Shown: piece by piece, positions 36,102 to 47,393 of the stretch | Numbering within the stretch: position 1 is the first letter of the stretch | How the letters are laid out: each line of letters starts with the position of its first letter | NCBI GenBank assembly: GCA_012656075.1 | Contig: JAAKBF010000030.1 | Coordinates: forward strand, 124,001 to 188,000 | Source: Phytophthora hibernalis | Lineage: Eukaryota; Oomycota; Peronosporomycetes; Peronosporales; Peronosporaceae | Length of the DNA stretch: 64,000 nucleotides | Direction: 5' to 3' | Program-made: the position numbers and the translations under genes | Notes under the pieces: generated by a model | The model's database searches: none | Told to the model about the DNA's origin: nothing | The model's input: only the letters and a program-made list of their open reading frames with translations

Positions 36102-36296
36102 ATAGTGTCCACCATAATGTCCACCACGCTGAAGTTCCCTAATATGGTAGTCAGAGTTGGATACAAGAGCTGTTTCCAAGAGACAAAATGTACACCACAT
36201 ACCAAATTGAAAGCTTTATGTGCGTCACATGGTTTACACACACTATTACGTGGCAGCAGTGTTGACTGGTGCTGAACAGCTCAGCCCCCTGCAGTG

Positions 36297-36304
36297 TATC
36301 ATTC
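36297..36304 (+). promoter_or_regulatory. Initiator-like element of eIF3d
   Basis: ATCATTCC matches the oomycete core YTCANTYY except for its first base and lies about 10 bp before the ATG at 36312, which would give a very short 5' UTR. Confidence 0.4.
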
Positions 36305-36311
36305 CTCATCC

Positions 36312-38449
36312 ATGGCGTCGTACAACACCCCTCGCGTGGACGTGAACGCCAACGGCTGGGGCCCCACAGCCCTGCCCGAGCAGTTCTTGAACATCCCCTA
36401 TGCGCCCTTCAACAAGGCCGACAAGCTGGGCAAGGCCGCCGACTTCGTGTCCAACTACGCGCCGCGTGGCTCTCGGTACGCGCGCGACCCGTCGGGCGTG
36501 AACGCCGAGTTCCAGTACAAGCACGACTCTAAGGAGGACGCCACGTTCCAGCTGGTGGACACGTCCAGGGCACGCGCCCCAAGACGGAGGACCGTCTGCG
36601 TCCTACGTGGAACCAGCAGCGCTTCGGACGTGGCGGAGGTCGTGGAGGACGCGGCGGACGTGGCAACTGGAGCACCGACAAGCCTGACCCCAATGCCCCC
36701 ACTACGTCTTCAGCCCAGCTACGTCTCAAGGGTATGCAGAAGCAGAACAAGCGCTGGGACAGACTCAGCAACGCCCGTCGCCAATTCAACTACCGTCGCC
36801 GTGACGAGCCTACTGTGGACCGCGCGGCCTCCGTCAAGGTGCAGGCCAGTTGGACGCTCATCGACCAGTTCGAGATGCAGCAGCTCACCAAGTTGCAGGC
36901 CAACATCCCCAAGAGCGAAGATGTCAAGTGGTGCGGAGAGCTGCGCGAGTACGACGCGGCGCTGGACCGGATCACGAGTCGCTCCAACACGCGCGTGCAC
37001 CGCTACGACGACCGCGACTTCTACTATGTCACCACGACGGACGACCCCGTTATTGAGAAGCTCGCTGGACAGGGACAAGCTACTGTGTTCGCCACGGACG
37101 CCATCCTGGCGCACCTCATGGCCTGCACGCGCTCCGTCTTCCCTTGGGACATTGTGGCGCAGCGCGTGGACAACATGGTGTTCTTCGACAAGCGTGACGA
37201 ATCCAGCTTCGACCTCCTCACGGTCAACGAGAACGCCACGGACCCGCCCACGCAGGACGACCACGAGCACATGAACCACCCGGACCGTCTCAGCCTCGAA
37301 GCTACTATGATCAACCAGAACCTGTCGCAACAGGTGCTTAAGAGCGGCAACGGCGCCTTCTACAAGAAGTTTGACGAACCCAACCCGTTCGCCAGTGAAG
37401 GCGCCAAGCCTGCGAGCGGCGCCTACCGCTACCGTAAGTTTGACCTCGGCGGTGGTCTCAACCTTGTGGCTCGTTGTGAGGTGCAGAGTGTTGTGCTCAA
37501 GAAGGGAAAGAAGCAGTACGTGTCGACGTACGCGCTGAACGAGTACGACCCCAAGTTCCCGGGATCCATCGAGTGGCGCAAGAAAATCGACTCTCAGGTG
37601 CGTGATGCATTGCCGGCATTGTGTCGAGTTGTGTGTATGTGCATGGGTGTGGCCGTGTGTATGTTTGTGTGGGTTTGTATGTGGATGTGTCACGGACTTC
37701 ATGATTGTTTTTATTCTATATACGCTATTCCTACACTATTGGTGAGGAGAAAGGATGCGATGAAAGTCCGCTGGTACCTGTATGTGTGTATGTGTCTTTA
37801 TTGCAGAACTCGACGCTAATCCTACTATTGTTGGGAAAGGATGAGAATGTCTGAGTGTGTATGACTTTATGAAATGTGGTGGTGTGCGAGTCTCGATGAA
37901 TGCCCACAACTTTATATATACGCTATTCCAATACCAATGGTGAGGAAAGCTTCATTTTAGGAGAGACTCGACCACCACCATCAGGAATGCCACCCCTGTG
38001 CATACATACTCACAAAGTTGTGTGCTTTGACTGTGTAAACTAACTTCTTGGCATTGTTTTTCATTTTGCAGCGTGGTGCCATTTTGGCGAATGAGCTCAA
38101 GAACAACTCGCTCAAGCTGGCCAAGTGGACGGCACAGGCGCTGCTGGCCGGCGTGGACGAGATGAAGCTGGGCTACGTGTCGCGTTCGAACTTCAAGGAC
38201 CCGTACTCGCACGTGGTGCTGGGCATGCAGTCTTACATCCCGAACACGTTCGCGACGCAGATCGCGCTCAACCAGAACAACACGTGGGGTATCATCAAGA
38301 TGCTGTCGGAGCTGCTGCTGGAGCAGCCCGAGGGCAAGTACGTGATCATGAAGGATCCCAACAAGCCCATTATGCGTCTGTTCTCAGTGCCGCTCGACAC
38401 ATTCGAGGAGGAAGGCGAGGACGAGGACGACGAGGAGGACGACGAATAA
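36312..38449 (+). CDS. EIF3D: Translation initiation factor 3 subunit D
   Basis: Two exons, 36312-37597 and 38072-38449, about 554 residues, the usual length. The first block (NGWGP, IPYAPF) and the Arg/Gly-rich stretch after it are typical. The cap-binding core follows (RWDRLSNARRQFNYRR, WTLIDQF, TDDPVIEKL, FATDAILAHLMACTRSVFPWDIV, SIEWRKKIDSQ), then KMLSELLLEQPEGKYVIMKD and an acidic tail. eIF3d belongs to the eIF3 complex on the 40S subunit and can bind mRNA caps. A one-base break near 36568 separates the first exon into two frames. As the protein is essential and otherwise perfect, this is best read as a sequence error. The intron is 474 bp, far longer than its neighbours. Strong context at the ATG (CCATGG). 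Confidence 0.95.
37727..37945. repeat. Duplicated segment inside the eIF3d intron
   Basis: Two imperfect copies of a segment of about 35 bp (around 37720-37757 and 37911-37948), each with tatatacgctattcc and a later atTGGTGAGGA-like stretch, explain part of the unusual intron length. Each copy contains a GTGAGGA that looks like a 5' splice site. Confidence 0.6.
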
Positions 38450-39862
38450 GCGCCCAGTCGTCGGGCGGGTGCGAGAGTCGGATGACACGGTGCCTGCCGG
38501 GCGTTGTGCTGTTTGTCGTTGAATTTATTGATAACGAAGTACCCACGCATCCGATTTTGCTTTGCGTTCCGAAGGCTCTTGTTACCTCCGGCGAAAGCCA
38601 CATTCTTGTCTTCCGTCGGACCCCACAGTCTTCAGCAGTTGAACCCTTCGAACGAAAGCCTTCGAGGGATCACCAAAGCGCATCCAACAAGTTTGCGGCC
38701 ACAAAGTTGGTCATACCTTCCTCCACAACAGCGGTCAAAGCACAGTGGTAGCTAACCTCACCACAGAAAATCATAAACTCACGCAATCACGGCATCTTCA
38801 GTTTGGCAAAGCCACACACGCAGTTGAGGTTCAACCTTGAGCTCGACTATAAATCATCGCTTTGGTACATTACGCCGATCGCCTCGATCCTCGAGCAAGC
38901 GATGCGTGACAAGATCGTCGTTTGTTAACTGCTATAATACGCCGCAACTTTGACCACGATGCACGAACTTGTCACAATGACACGCATGTGGTTGTCCGCC
39001 GTATGGCTGCAAATGGCCGTCGATCATTTGCCGCCACGTAGAACTAACATTGGGTGGCGCCCAAGAGCGGATTAGAGTTTGTACCGACGCCGTAATGCAT
39101 AGCTCACCACAGTTCACGAGCGCACGACTAAACTAACGCGACATTCCGGGCCCTGCTCATGAATGATGAAGTTTCGAATGGCTGTGTAAAGTTTGCCAAC
39201 AAATTGAGGCCTACAATCGACCACGGACGGCTTGGGATTGTGAGTGTCCGGTGATCAGCGGGCCGTGCAATTTGCACTGCATCTCGAGCTCAAGATCCCG
39301 GCGGTGGGTCCTGCGGTCAGGCGTGGGCTTCTACGGACTCACCAATTGATAGTCGGAACAATCGGATTCGGGGTTCCGCTCTGCCTTTCGAGCTACGAGC
39401 AAAATCCTGTCGGCTTGAGTCAGGTTTCTCCAGTCTGGCAGGCTTCTGCCTCGCTTTTCGATGGGGTCACTCGGTCACTTCCAGGCGCTCGAGTTGAGCT
39501 GCCGCTCTCTCGCCGCTAAAATGGCAAGCCAAAGGTCCATCTGGCAAAGACGGCCGCGCACATATGGCCCAGAACGACCAGAAGGCGCTCGGGAACCGCA
39601 AACCTCGAAAGCTTGCGTTGGTCCCGCCTGACGCCGATCCTTGAACCGAGTGCAGGCCAGCCACATGTGCCGTCCGCGACATGCTGCTTTCGAAACAACC
39701 AACGACGGCGCTTCCAGCGTAGCAAGCCATATTGCAAAACGCCCCGCAACGTGGAAGCGCCCTCTCCTTCCAGTGAATTTTTGTCTAGTCAGCACCAAGA
39801 GGTCGTTAGCGTTCGTTCGTCCACAACTGCCAGTCTTGAACCTCCTTCAAACAAAGCACATA
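38450..39862. other. Intergenic region
   Basis: No gene is supported. Frames at 39467-39860 on both strands overlap and lack motifs. The stretch just before 39863 is open in frame with the START-FYVE gene, but its composition is unlike the gene. Confidence 0.45.
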
Positions 39863-41264
39863 ATGGCCAGCGAGGTCATGCATCGATCGAGCGGCGACTT
39901 GCACAAGCACGTGGGGCTCAAGCGCCAGGAGCTTTGGTCAGGTTTGCAACAGCGACTTGGCGCCACGCCCATCTTCGGTGGTGTCCTGGGCAACCAAAAG
40001 GGCGAACATGTGCTCGAAGACAGCGACGATGACGAAGAACATGATATCGTGCAGGACAGCTACCTGCCCAATGGGACTCGTGCCACGGAGAGAGTTCGAT
40101 GCAGGTCTGCAGTGTCTTTGGACGGTCATGATACTATGGACAACCGACCAGGTCGAGTAGGGTCCGACGACGCGCTGCTCAGTGCTGCGCAAAAGGCAGG
40201 ATGCTTCAGCTACATCAAGAGGAGACACAGCATCGCACTTGCATTTGCATCCGACGACCCACAAGACGACATCCGCGAACCTAGTAACATTGGATCTCCC
40301 GAAGAGGTCGACACGGGTGGTTCTAACTGGGAGGCAGCCAAGGTGAAGAACGGTGTGCAGTTGTTTCGATCCAAACGTTCGCGATGTGAAGTACGCGGCG
40401 TGACGCTCGTGAACGCGTCGGTGAAGAACGTCATGTCTGTATTGTCAGCAGGTGACAGCACAGAAGCGTTTGCAGACGCGCAGAAGACCATCCTGGGAGC
40501 TGATCAGGTCATTGAGGCCAAGGTGTTGGCGTCCTGCGCACAGCCCACCAATTCACGGTACTTCCACTGCGGACTCAAGTACCAGGCTGTCAAGAACCCG
40601 TTCGGCACGACGCCACTGGACCTCGTCTACTTGGATTACACAGACGTGAGCACCACCGCGGGTGGTAAGTTGTTGGGCTACCGGATCATCGAATCTATCC
40701 GTGTACCGGAGCTGCGACCGTCACCCAAGTACGTACGAGCATCAATCCGCTGCGAGGTGTACATGGTGCAGGAGACCAATACTCCCGGCGTCGTGGAAGT
40801 GACGTTTGCTTCACATCTGGACCCCAAGAGCAAATGTTCATCTAGCAAACGCTCGCACTGGCTGGAGCTGGCAGGACTGCGACTCGCGAACCTCCGAGCA
40901 CACGCTGAGAAGACCAGCATTGGCAACCACTTGTTGCCGGAGAACAACCGGGAGATGAACCGCAAACATCGCTCCTTCACGAGTGGTGACAAGGACAAGC
41001 AGCAACGGAACTGCAACGTGTCAACACGCCTTCTCCTTCCTGCGCAAGCGCCACAACTGCCGGCTCTGCGGTGAGGTCACTTGTGGTCGCTGTGTCCGGA
41101 AGATGCCTGTGCTTGTGGACGCGGAACCTGCGCGCGTCAAGGTCTGTCTGAGTTGCATTTTGCACTCGCGGAACAACCCGGACGAGATCCGACGCGGTGA
41201 ACTCGGCCAGACCTCGCGTCGTGGAGACATCAGCAACTCGACGTTCATCATCTACGACGAGTAG
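39863..41264 (+). CDS. START-domain protein with C-terminal FYVE finger
   Basis: About 467 residues from the ATG at 39863 (an in-frame upstream extension to 39641 is possible). An acidic segment (EDSDDDEEHD) comes first. A START lipid-binding domain covers about 40310-40900 (GVQLFRSKR, YFHCGLKYQAVKNPF, DLVYLDYTD, SIRVPELRPS). A FYVE finger ends the protein (41010-41170): its Cys pairs, the core RKRHNCRLCG and the last pair CLSC are visible; His-Asn replaces the usual His-His and no WxxD is seen before it. Endosomal lipid binding is inferred from family. A two-base loss in a GT repeat near 41019 breaks the frame at the first Cys pair. The stop codon lies inside a perfect hairpin (41256-41323). 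Confidence 0.8.
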
Positions 41265-41323
41265 CGGCGACATATTATCAGAAATACCCTTGTGTTTCTG
41301 ATAATATGTCGCCGCTACTCGTC
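41256..41323. repeat. Perfect 29-bp inverted repeat overlapping a stop codon
   Basis: Arms 41256-41284 and 41295-41323 are exact reverse complements around a 10-nt loop. The left arm contains the last two codons and the stop of the START-FYVE gene. It may act at the 3' end of the mRNA or be a foldback duplication. Confidence 0.9.
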
Positions 41324-41636
41324 TTTCGGCAGGCCAATTAGTTCAGTAGTTAAGTTGTTTTCGCGAGGTCTTCGAAGCCAGAGACCCATGTAACCTCATC
41401 AAAGGAGTGAAAACACCAAACACCATTACCATCGTACCGTACTGCACTGCAAGTTGCACTGCCCGAGATGGCTACATGTAGCCAAGTCGTGAATGTTTGT
41501 CGCACTCCGGATCCTCCGCTCGACTGCTGGCAGTCAAGTCGATTCCTCGCTGCAGACGCTACGACTGCGACTGACGTGGCGCCAACTGACCATGCGACGG
41601 CAGAGAGTGGCAACGGGTTTCCTCCGGACAGCGGCC

Positions 41637-41885
41637 ATGCAGATGGCGACGACGGACGTGGCATCAGACGCACTGAACATCCTGTACGACGTGTGCGCGT
41701 GTGTATTGGCATTGCTGCTCGGCGCGGCGCTCATGAAGCTGCTGCGCGACTACACGCGGAGAAAAGGCTACATCGAGATCCAGCAGGACGACCGCAACAT
41801 GTACTCGAACGTGCTCCTGGGCACGTCGGACTCGTGGGAGAACGCGCGCGTGGTTGAGCCCAAGACGGACGACGCTGCCATTTAG
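41637..41885 (+). CDS. Small single-pass membrane protein
   Basis: 82 residues if started at 41637 (Met-Gln-Met; the second Met, 41643, is equally likely). One hydrophobic helix (LYDVCACVLALLLGAALMKLL) is followed by a basic patch (RDYTRRKGY) and a polar tail with NMYSNVLLGTSDSWENARVVEP. The base composition and codon choice (C/G-ending) fit a real gene. The frame is open further upstream to 41493 but that part is unlike coding sequence. No family recognised. Confidence 0.55.
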   Translation: MQMATTDVASDALNILYDVCACVLALLLGAALMKLLRDYTRRKGYIEIQQDDRNMYSNVLLGTSDSWENARVVEPKTDDAAI

Positions 41886-42015
41886 CTATCAGTAGTTACC
41901 ATAGCCTCATTCATAAGTTAATGTGCTTCCCTTTGCGTCGCTCTTGATGAGCTGAAGTCACTTTTCAAGCAACGCGAGCACTTCGTCGGCTGTTCAGGAA
42001 TAACGAAAGACACTG

Positions 42016-42736
42016 TTAGCACGTTTGTCTTGTAGATGGCAGCGTGGACAACATACGAGTGCGTGTGACGGCGTTCGGAACGTAGTTCCACTCGGACGTT
42101 GGGTTGCGGTCGAAGTCGAAGGCAGGATTAGCAGCAGCTTGTGGTGGAGGAGCTGGCATACTGGAAGCAGCGTTTCGGGTGTACGGGTGACCGACTCGAC
42201 CTGCTCCAGGTCTCGGAGGGCCACGACCGAGAGGAGTCCGGAACTTGGAGTTCGAGAAGCGAGGTCTTCCACCCAGTCCAGGAGGCCCCACACGTGCTGC
42301 GGGTGCGTTGACAGCAGGTTGTTGCACTGCATGAGCATATTCAAACCCGTTGCTGCTCGTCGTACTGGGGTTTGTCGTCTGCATCGACGGTGTGGAGCCG
42401 ACGGGCGTCTCGTTTAGGACCTCTACTAGATACCTGTTGAACACCACATTAACTCTTAACAGCAGTTATCGACAAATCATAGCAACGAACCACGTACTTG
42501 GATGTCTCGAAGTGCTCTTCGTCCTTGCGGTCCCAGTCGAATGGAGCCAATTTGGCTTCGTCGATGGCCTTCCCAGGCTTTCCGTCGTCGTCGGCGTACA
42601 CCACAAGCCGTCGTGAGGCGTAGAGTGAGAGGAATCCGTCCTGCCACGTCTTGCGCTTCTGCGTCTTGTGCTTGGTGTACATGCACTCGTACAGCACCTC
42701 CGGCCGCGAGCCTAGTAAATCGCACAACTTGGTCAT
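42016..42736 (-). CDS. DUF2439 (ZGRF1 N-terminal-like) protein
   Basis: Two exons, 42736-42498 and 42433-42016, around a 64-bp intron that joins in phase to give ETSKYLVEVLNE. The first 95 residues match DUF2439: VLYECMYTKHKTQKRKTWQDG, LYASRRLVVYADDDG, then the ETSKYLVEV strand. In animals and fungi this domain begins ZGRF1/Mte1-type DNA-repair proteins; here there is no helicase. The rest is Pro/Gly/Arg-rich and probably disordered, ending with a conserved-looking short segment around EWNYVPNAV. Total about 219 residues. Role in genome maintenance is only an inference from the domain. Confidence 0.75.
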
Positions 42737-42751
42737 GGTGGCTCAGGAAAT

Positions 42752-42759
42752 AAAATGAA
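42752..42759 (-). promoter_or_regulatory. Initiator-like element of the DUF2439 gene
   Basis: On the minus strand TTCATTTT matches YTCANTYY and lies 16-23 bp before the ATG at 42736. Confidence 0.4.
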
Positions 42760-42782
42760 GTGAACGTGAAGTGGCGTACATA

Positions 42783-42925
42783 GGAGTCCTTTAATAGGAC
42801 CTCCTAAATAGTGATACTTCCAGATCGTGATACTCCCATATAAGGATACTCCCATTTAATCATAATGACGGCGACGAGTCGTGAAAGGAGCTTGTTCCTG
42901 GCTTTCTGATGATCAATCAACCCTC
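42783..42925 (+). repeat. Dispersed repeat, copy 1 (inverted relative to 51325-51465)
   Basis: About 140 bp match the reverse complement of 51325-51465 at roughly 85 percent by eye. The first half contains three units of about 17 bp based on gtgatactcccata. The second half (GACGGCGACGAGTCGTGAAA) is the best kept. It marks the right edge of the gene island. Confidence 0.75.
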
Positions 42926-43189
42926 TAGTAACCGAGAGTCCTGTCAGTCTGTCTGTCCGTCTACAAAACAAACCGATTGGTCAATAACCGCGCGGTGGAC
43001 CCCGCTCTGCTGATACAATTTACAAAATCATAACAAAACCTGGCGTCCAGACTGCAAATCGTGTGCAGTAGGAGCTGCTTTTGTAGTACCTTTCCAACTC
43101 GGTCCAGGCCATTTTAGACGCTGCCATAGGCAAGCAAGAGTACAACGTGCACAGTGCACTCTACACGCGCTTTTGCAACACATTTACTC

Positions 43190-44520
43190 TTTTCCGATCG
43201 TTGGGACATGCTATTGGTCAACTATGCAACAGACACGTATATTATACACTATACACGGTTGTGCGCAACACAATGTACTATACTATACTCTTCATACGGT
43301 TGTGCAACAATGTATAGTGTATAATTTATGCTGCATAATGCTTAATGTATACCACAGAGTCCTGTTTAGCGTGTACTTACGTATAGTGTATCGCGTAAAC
43401 ACTGACACCCCCACACTTTACACTGACACTCTTCGCATTATACGATGATACGCTATACGCTATACGCTATACACACTGACACGCCATACATTAAACACGG
43501 GCGAACGATGGCACGCTATAGACGGGCACGCTTTAGAAGGACACGGTATACTTAATACACTTGCACGCTATATACTATACTCTGGACGCTGATACTCTGG
43601 CACGCTACATACCGTACTATACTGAATGCTATCATGATACGTTGGGACGCTATACAATATACACTGGAACACTATACACTACACATAATAAACATTATAC
43701 GCAGATGGCTGGCATCACTCTATTCACTATACATCGACACGCTAAACACTTTGCACTCACACGCTATGATTAGACAGTGGCACACTTTACGTTAAACATG
43801 ATCTGTTGGCACGCTATACTGGTTCGTTGTGCACTACAGCGCTATACACTATACACTATACACTGAGACGCTGTACACTGCCACGCTTTACACTACACTG
43901 GCGCGCTGTACACTGGCACACTATACACTGGCACGCTGTACACTGGCACACTATACACTGGCACGCTGTATGGAACGCTCGCTATGCATTACATGCTGCA
44001 AGTAATACACTTTACATGTTTGCACACTTTACATTACTGGCTGGTACGCTATAATATATATACTGTCATGTTAAACAGAATACATTAGTACGCTGTCCAC
44101 CGGCAAGCTATTCACTATACATTAGAAGGCTGTCTACTGGCACGCTATACACGACACACTGGCACGCTGTCGACCGGTACGCTATACACTATACACCGGC
44201 ACGCTATACACTATACACTGGCAGGCTGTATGGAAGGCTATACATCACAGGCTGCCATGCTATGCACAGTCGAGCTATAGCCTTCCACTGACACGATCAA
44301 CAGCTCGAGTACACCATACACAATAAACTATACACCGACGCGCTGTATGGAACGCTATAAATTACCGGCTGGCACGCTGTATACACTGGTGCACTATACG
44401 TTACAGGCTGTCACGCTATACAGTACAGGCTGGCACGATATACAATAAATACTGGCACGCTTCACAGTGTATACTGGCCCGCTATGTACAGTCGAGCGCT
44501 AGGCATTATAATCTTCCATT
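43190..44520. repeat. Large degenerate minisatellite
   Basis: About 1.3 kb is built from variants of short units such as acgctatacactatacactggc, with period varying around 10-22 bp. The cleanest stretch is 43905-43970. Open frames inside it are by-products of the repeat. Confidence 0.85.
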
Positions 44521-45799
44521 GCTTAGCTGTGACGAGCATGTTGTGATCAATAGAGTATACTCTGAGGCGCCCTCAAGCTGCACGAACATTAATCAGCAGT
44601 GCTACTGCGCGGTCGCGCGCTATACAGAAAATACTAAGTACCGTTTACTACCCTGAGGTGAAAGATACGCGTAGCACGTGTGTTTTTGTAAATTCTGGCA
44701 AAACATTATTATTCAGTAAGTAATTATGGCTAGGTAGTGAAGCGAGCTGGAACAGCGAGCTAACGGGCACCAACCAAACATGTACCCACCGCCCGCAAAG
44801 CAGGGTCACACCTAGATCGGCTTAGGTTGTGTCACCGCTCTCAGGGGTTTCAAGGGCGAGGCTCGGGTGTAGTTTTCCTGTCGACATCTCCGACTTTCAT
44901 GATTTGAAGCAAGATGACATCCGTCCTCCAGGCGACTTCAAAGTTTATTCGATGTAGAAAAAGACTCAGAATCATTCATAACCTCCACAAATATTTAGTT
45001 TTAGTAAACTCGTTTTGTACCACTAGCACGAGCCAATAAAATATTTGTTATTGGGGTTCGTCGATTCCAATACAATATTATATTGCCACAATATTGACTA
45101 TAAATACTGCAAAAGTATTCTAATACTTAAAAATAGCAAGCACGGATGTCGTGCGCCGGTTAATAGATAGGATAAGCCCCTCAAACACCGCCCAGGTGTC
45201 ATGTGACCTGGCGGAGCTCGTGCTAGAGGCCAATACCTACTACATGTATTTCGTTGGTTGGGTCGAAACTGGAAGTTGAATGTAGCCATGTCGAGCTCAA
45301 ACTTTTGCGCTTCGTGCAGCAGTGCCCCTGAAAGCGGAATTGCGCTTAGATGTGGTGCATGTAGTAGCTTAGCACTACCGGCATAAGCGTTGTAGTTATA
45401 ACGTTAGTGTATGGAAGTCAGTGGAGAAGCGGTAGGAATTTTGGCTAGCGTTAGCTTGCTTTTTACGTGAACTTTACAAAAGGTAATTCTGTTGACTAAG
45501 ATGCATGCATCAAATATCAGATGCAATATGATCCTTCCACTCCCTAAATATGATGCATGCATCAAACCAACATTCTCTCGTTTACGTAAGTTATATATGG
45601 GATTTCCTGCCGAAACGTCGGCGGATTGGCTTATGTTTTCAGGAATCGGCGAGTTCCTCGCCCCTTGCTGGATACTCACTTACCTTGATTCCCTATGGGC
45701 AGCCGAGAACCGCGTTGCCGCGAGAATTCGTAAGTACCGAGAGCCGACGATAAGTCGCTGCTCCGATTGGCCAAAACTATTCTAAGATCGACTAACATG
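44521..45799. other. Non-coding, repeat-like region
   Basis: No gene is supported. It may include worn long-terminal-repeat sequence near 44750-44990 and 45170-45260, but I see no paired copy in the window. Confidence 0.35.
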
Positions 45800-46340
45800 G
45801 CTGATGGAAGATCGTAGGACGCTGCAGCAGAGGTGAGGGCAATACGCGACGCTTGTATCTCCAACGAGACGAGAAATAAGTACACAAGCAGCATAAGAGG
45901 CATCAAGAAGTGGATTAGGAGGTGTATGCGCAGACCCTGAGTGACCCCGACACAACAAGTTCTTTCACGAAGACGATGGAATCAATCCAGCTGAGTTCAC
46001 ACCGGCAATGTTCTTGGAATTTTTGGCGTACAAGCGGAAGACAACGAAGGCAGCAACTTTGAGCGGTTATCGCAGCGCGATAAAGGATCTGTATCGATTG
46101 AATCAAGTTGATTTGCCTGTGGAATACGGTGATGATATGAAACAGTTTTTCGGCTCACGCTATTGACTTGTTCAACATCGGCTACCAAACCCTACACTTA
46201 AAGCCAAGCAAACGCAAGCGCAGAACAAGTCAGCTCAAACTCACTACTGCGCTGAGGTTAGTTCGCCAAGTCCACGACACAAGCACGCGGTCGTTGCCGT
46301 TCAAGCAGCAAAGCGCCGAGCCATCACAGACAACACAGCC
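45800..46340 (+). mobile_element. Tyrosine-recombinase element remnant (N-terminal part)
   Basis: Two adjoining frames give the phage-integrase-like N-terminal region of an oomycete tyrosine recombinase: DACISNETRNKYTSSIRGIKKW (about 45845-45910) and FLEFLAYKRKTTKAAT, LSGYRSAIKDLYRLN, VEYGDDMKQFF (46010-46160). The catalytic domain is missing; the sequence degenerates after 46200. This is a different lineage from the Crypton at 4131-6290. Confidence 0.65.
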
Positions 46341-46424
46341 GCACGATCTTCATCTGAAGCCTCAGTATTGGTGGTACAGACACATGCAACTGCAATAGGA
46401 GGACTACACCCACCATTGACGGCG

Positions 46425-46745
46425 ACAGCAGCACCAACATCAGCAATCTCGACACGACCAGCAGCAGCGACACCAGCAATCTCGACACGACCAGCAGCAG
46501 CAACACCAGCAATCTCGACACGACCAGAAGCAGCGGCGCTAGGCACCAGCAATCGCGACATGACCAGCAGCACCAATGCTAGCAATATCGACACGACCAG
46601 CAGAACCCACGCCGGCAATCTCAACACGACCAGCAGAACCAACGCCAGCTCGACACGACCAGCAGCAGCAACGTCAGCTCGACACGACCAGCAGCAGCGA
46701 CGCTAGGCACGAGCAGTCTTGACACGACCAGCAGTGACTACTGCG
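46425..46745. repeat. Minisatellite with a 33-36 bp unit
   Basis: Eight or so copies of a unit holding atctcgacacgaccagcagcag, with CAG-rich linkers. The regular frame it creates is not evidence of a gene. Confidence 0.8.
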
Positions 46746-47106
46746 CCTAATAGTGCCGGCACTTAAACGTCTACACAGCGCCAAAGCCAATACGTCAGTA
46801 CATATTAAGTACTCAATAAACCTCACGCTCTGCTTACTTGCATGCAACCCAACAGTCCGCACGATAGCGTACTGCTATCAGCCCCCTGCATTTGCGGTCT
46901 TGCCCCCAGCAGCCGGAGCTTGTCGTTCTCCAGCTTTTCGCCATGTTCTCGTCCCTTTCAATGGCGCCAGCAACACAGCTATTATTGACCAATAGGGAAT
47001 CGTCGGCGCCAGGGACTTACGTTTTCTCAAGTCAATTCAGTACCCGCGTCAGAAGGAACGCCTGGGAAGACGCGTTTATGCAATAATACAATATAAATTG
47101 CGGCAA
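46746..47106. other. Non-coding region
   Basis: I see no gene or element between the minisatellite and the foldback element. Confidence 0.45.
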
Positions 47107-47393
47107 GATTTACTATGGCTTCGCCAGGAATTGCAATTTTTATTATTGAGAGCTGTTCAAAACAATATTATTGTTTATTATTGTTTTGAACAGCTCTCAA
47201 TAATAAAACAATATTATTGTTTATTATTGTTTTGAACAGCTCTCAACAATATTATTGCTTATTATTGTTTTGAACAGCTCTCAATATTATTGATATTATT
47301 GAGAGCTGTTCAAAACAATAATAAACAATAATATTGTTTTGAACAGCTCTCAATAATAAAATTGCAATTCCTGGCGAAGCAATAATAAATTTG
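47107..47393. mobile_element. Foldback/MITE-like element with nested inverted repeats
   Basis: The ends (gcttcgccaggaattgcaat and its complement, 47118-47137 and 47360-47380) form long terminal inverted repeats of about 60 bp. Inside, gagagctgttcaaaacaata occurs six times in alternating orientation. The element is AT-rich and non-coding. Its right end lies on the outer edge of the inverted duplication. Confidence 0.75.

Noticed and set aside
36719..37702. 327-residue open frame on the minus strand
   Set aside because: It lies antisense to eIF3d, is His/Val/Arg-rich, and exists because the eIF3d codons are strongly biased to G/C third positions.
40977..41273. 98-residue minus-strand frame at the hairpin
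   Set aside because: Antisense to the FYVE finger, which is confirmed by its cysteine pattern.
41331..41400. Possible tRNA gene
   Set aside because: A tRNA-like run near the start (agttcagtagtt) is not followed by an anticodon stem or a TTCGA loop; no cloverleaf can be drawn. I found no tRNA elsewhere by eye.
43173..44054. Several open frames rich in Tyr, Thr, His and Leu
   Set aside because: They are produced by the tandem repeat cgctatacactggcac and have no protein character.
46368..46706. Ala/Thr/Ser-rich frames of 112-113 residues on both strands
   Set aside because: They are translations of a 33-36 bp minisatellite.
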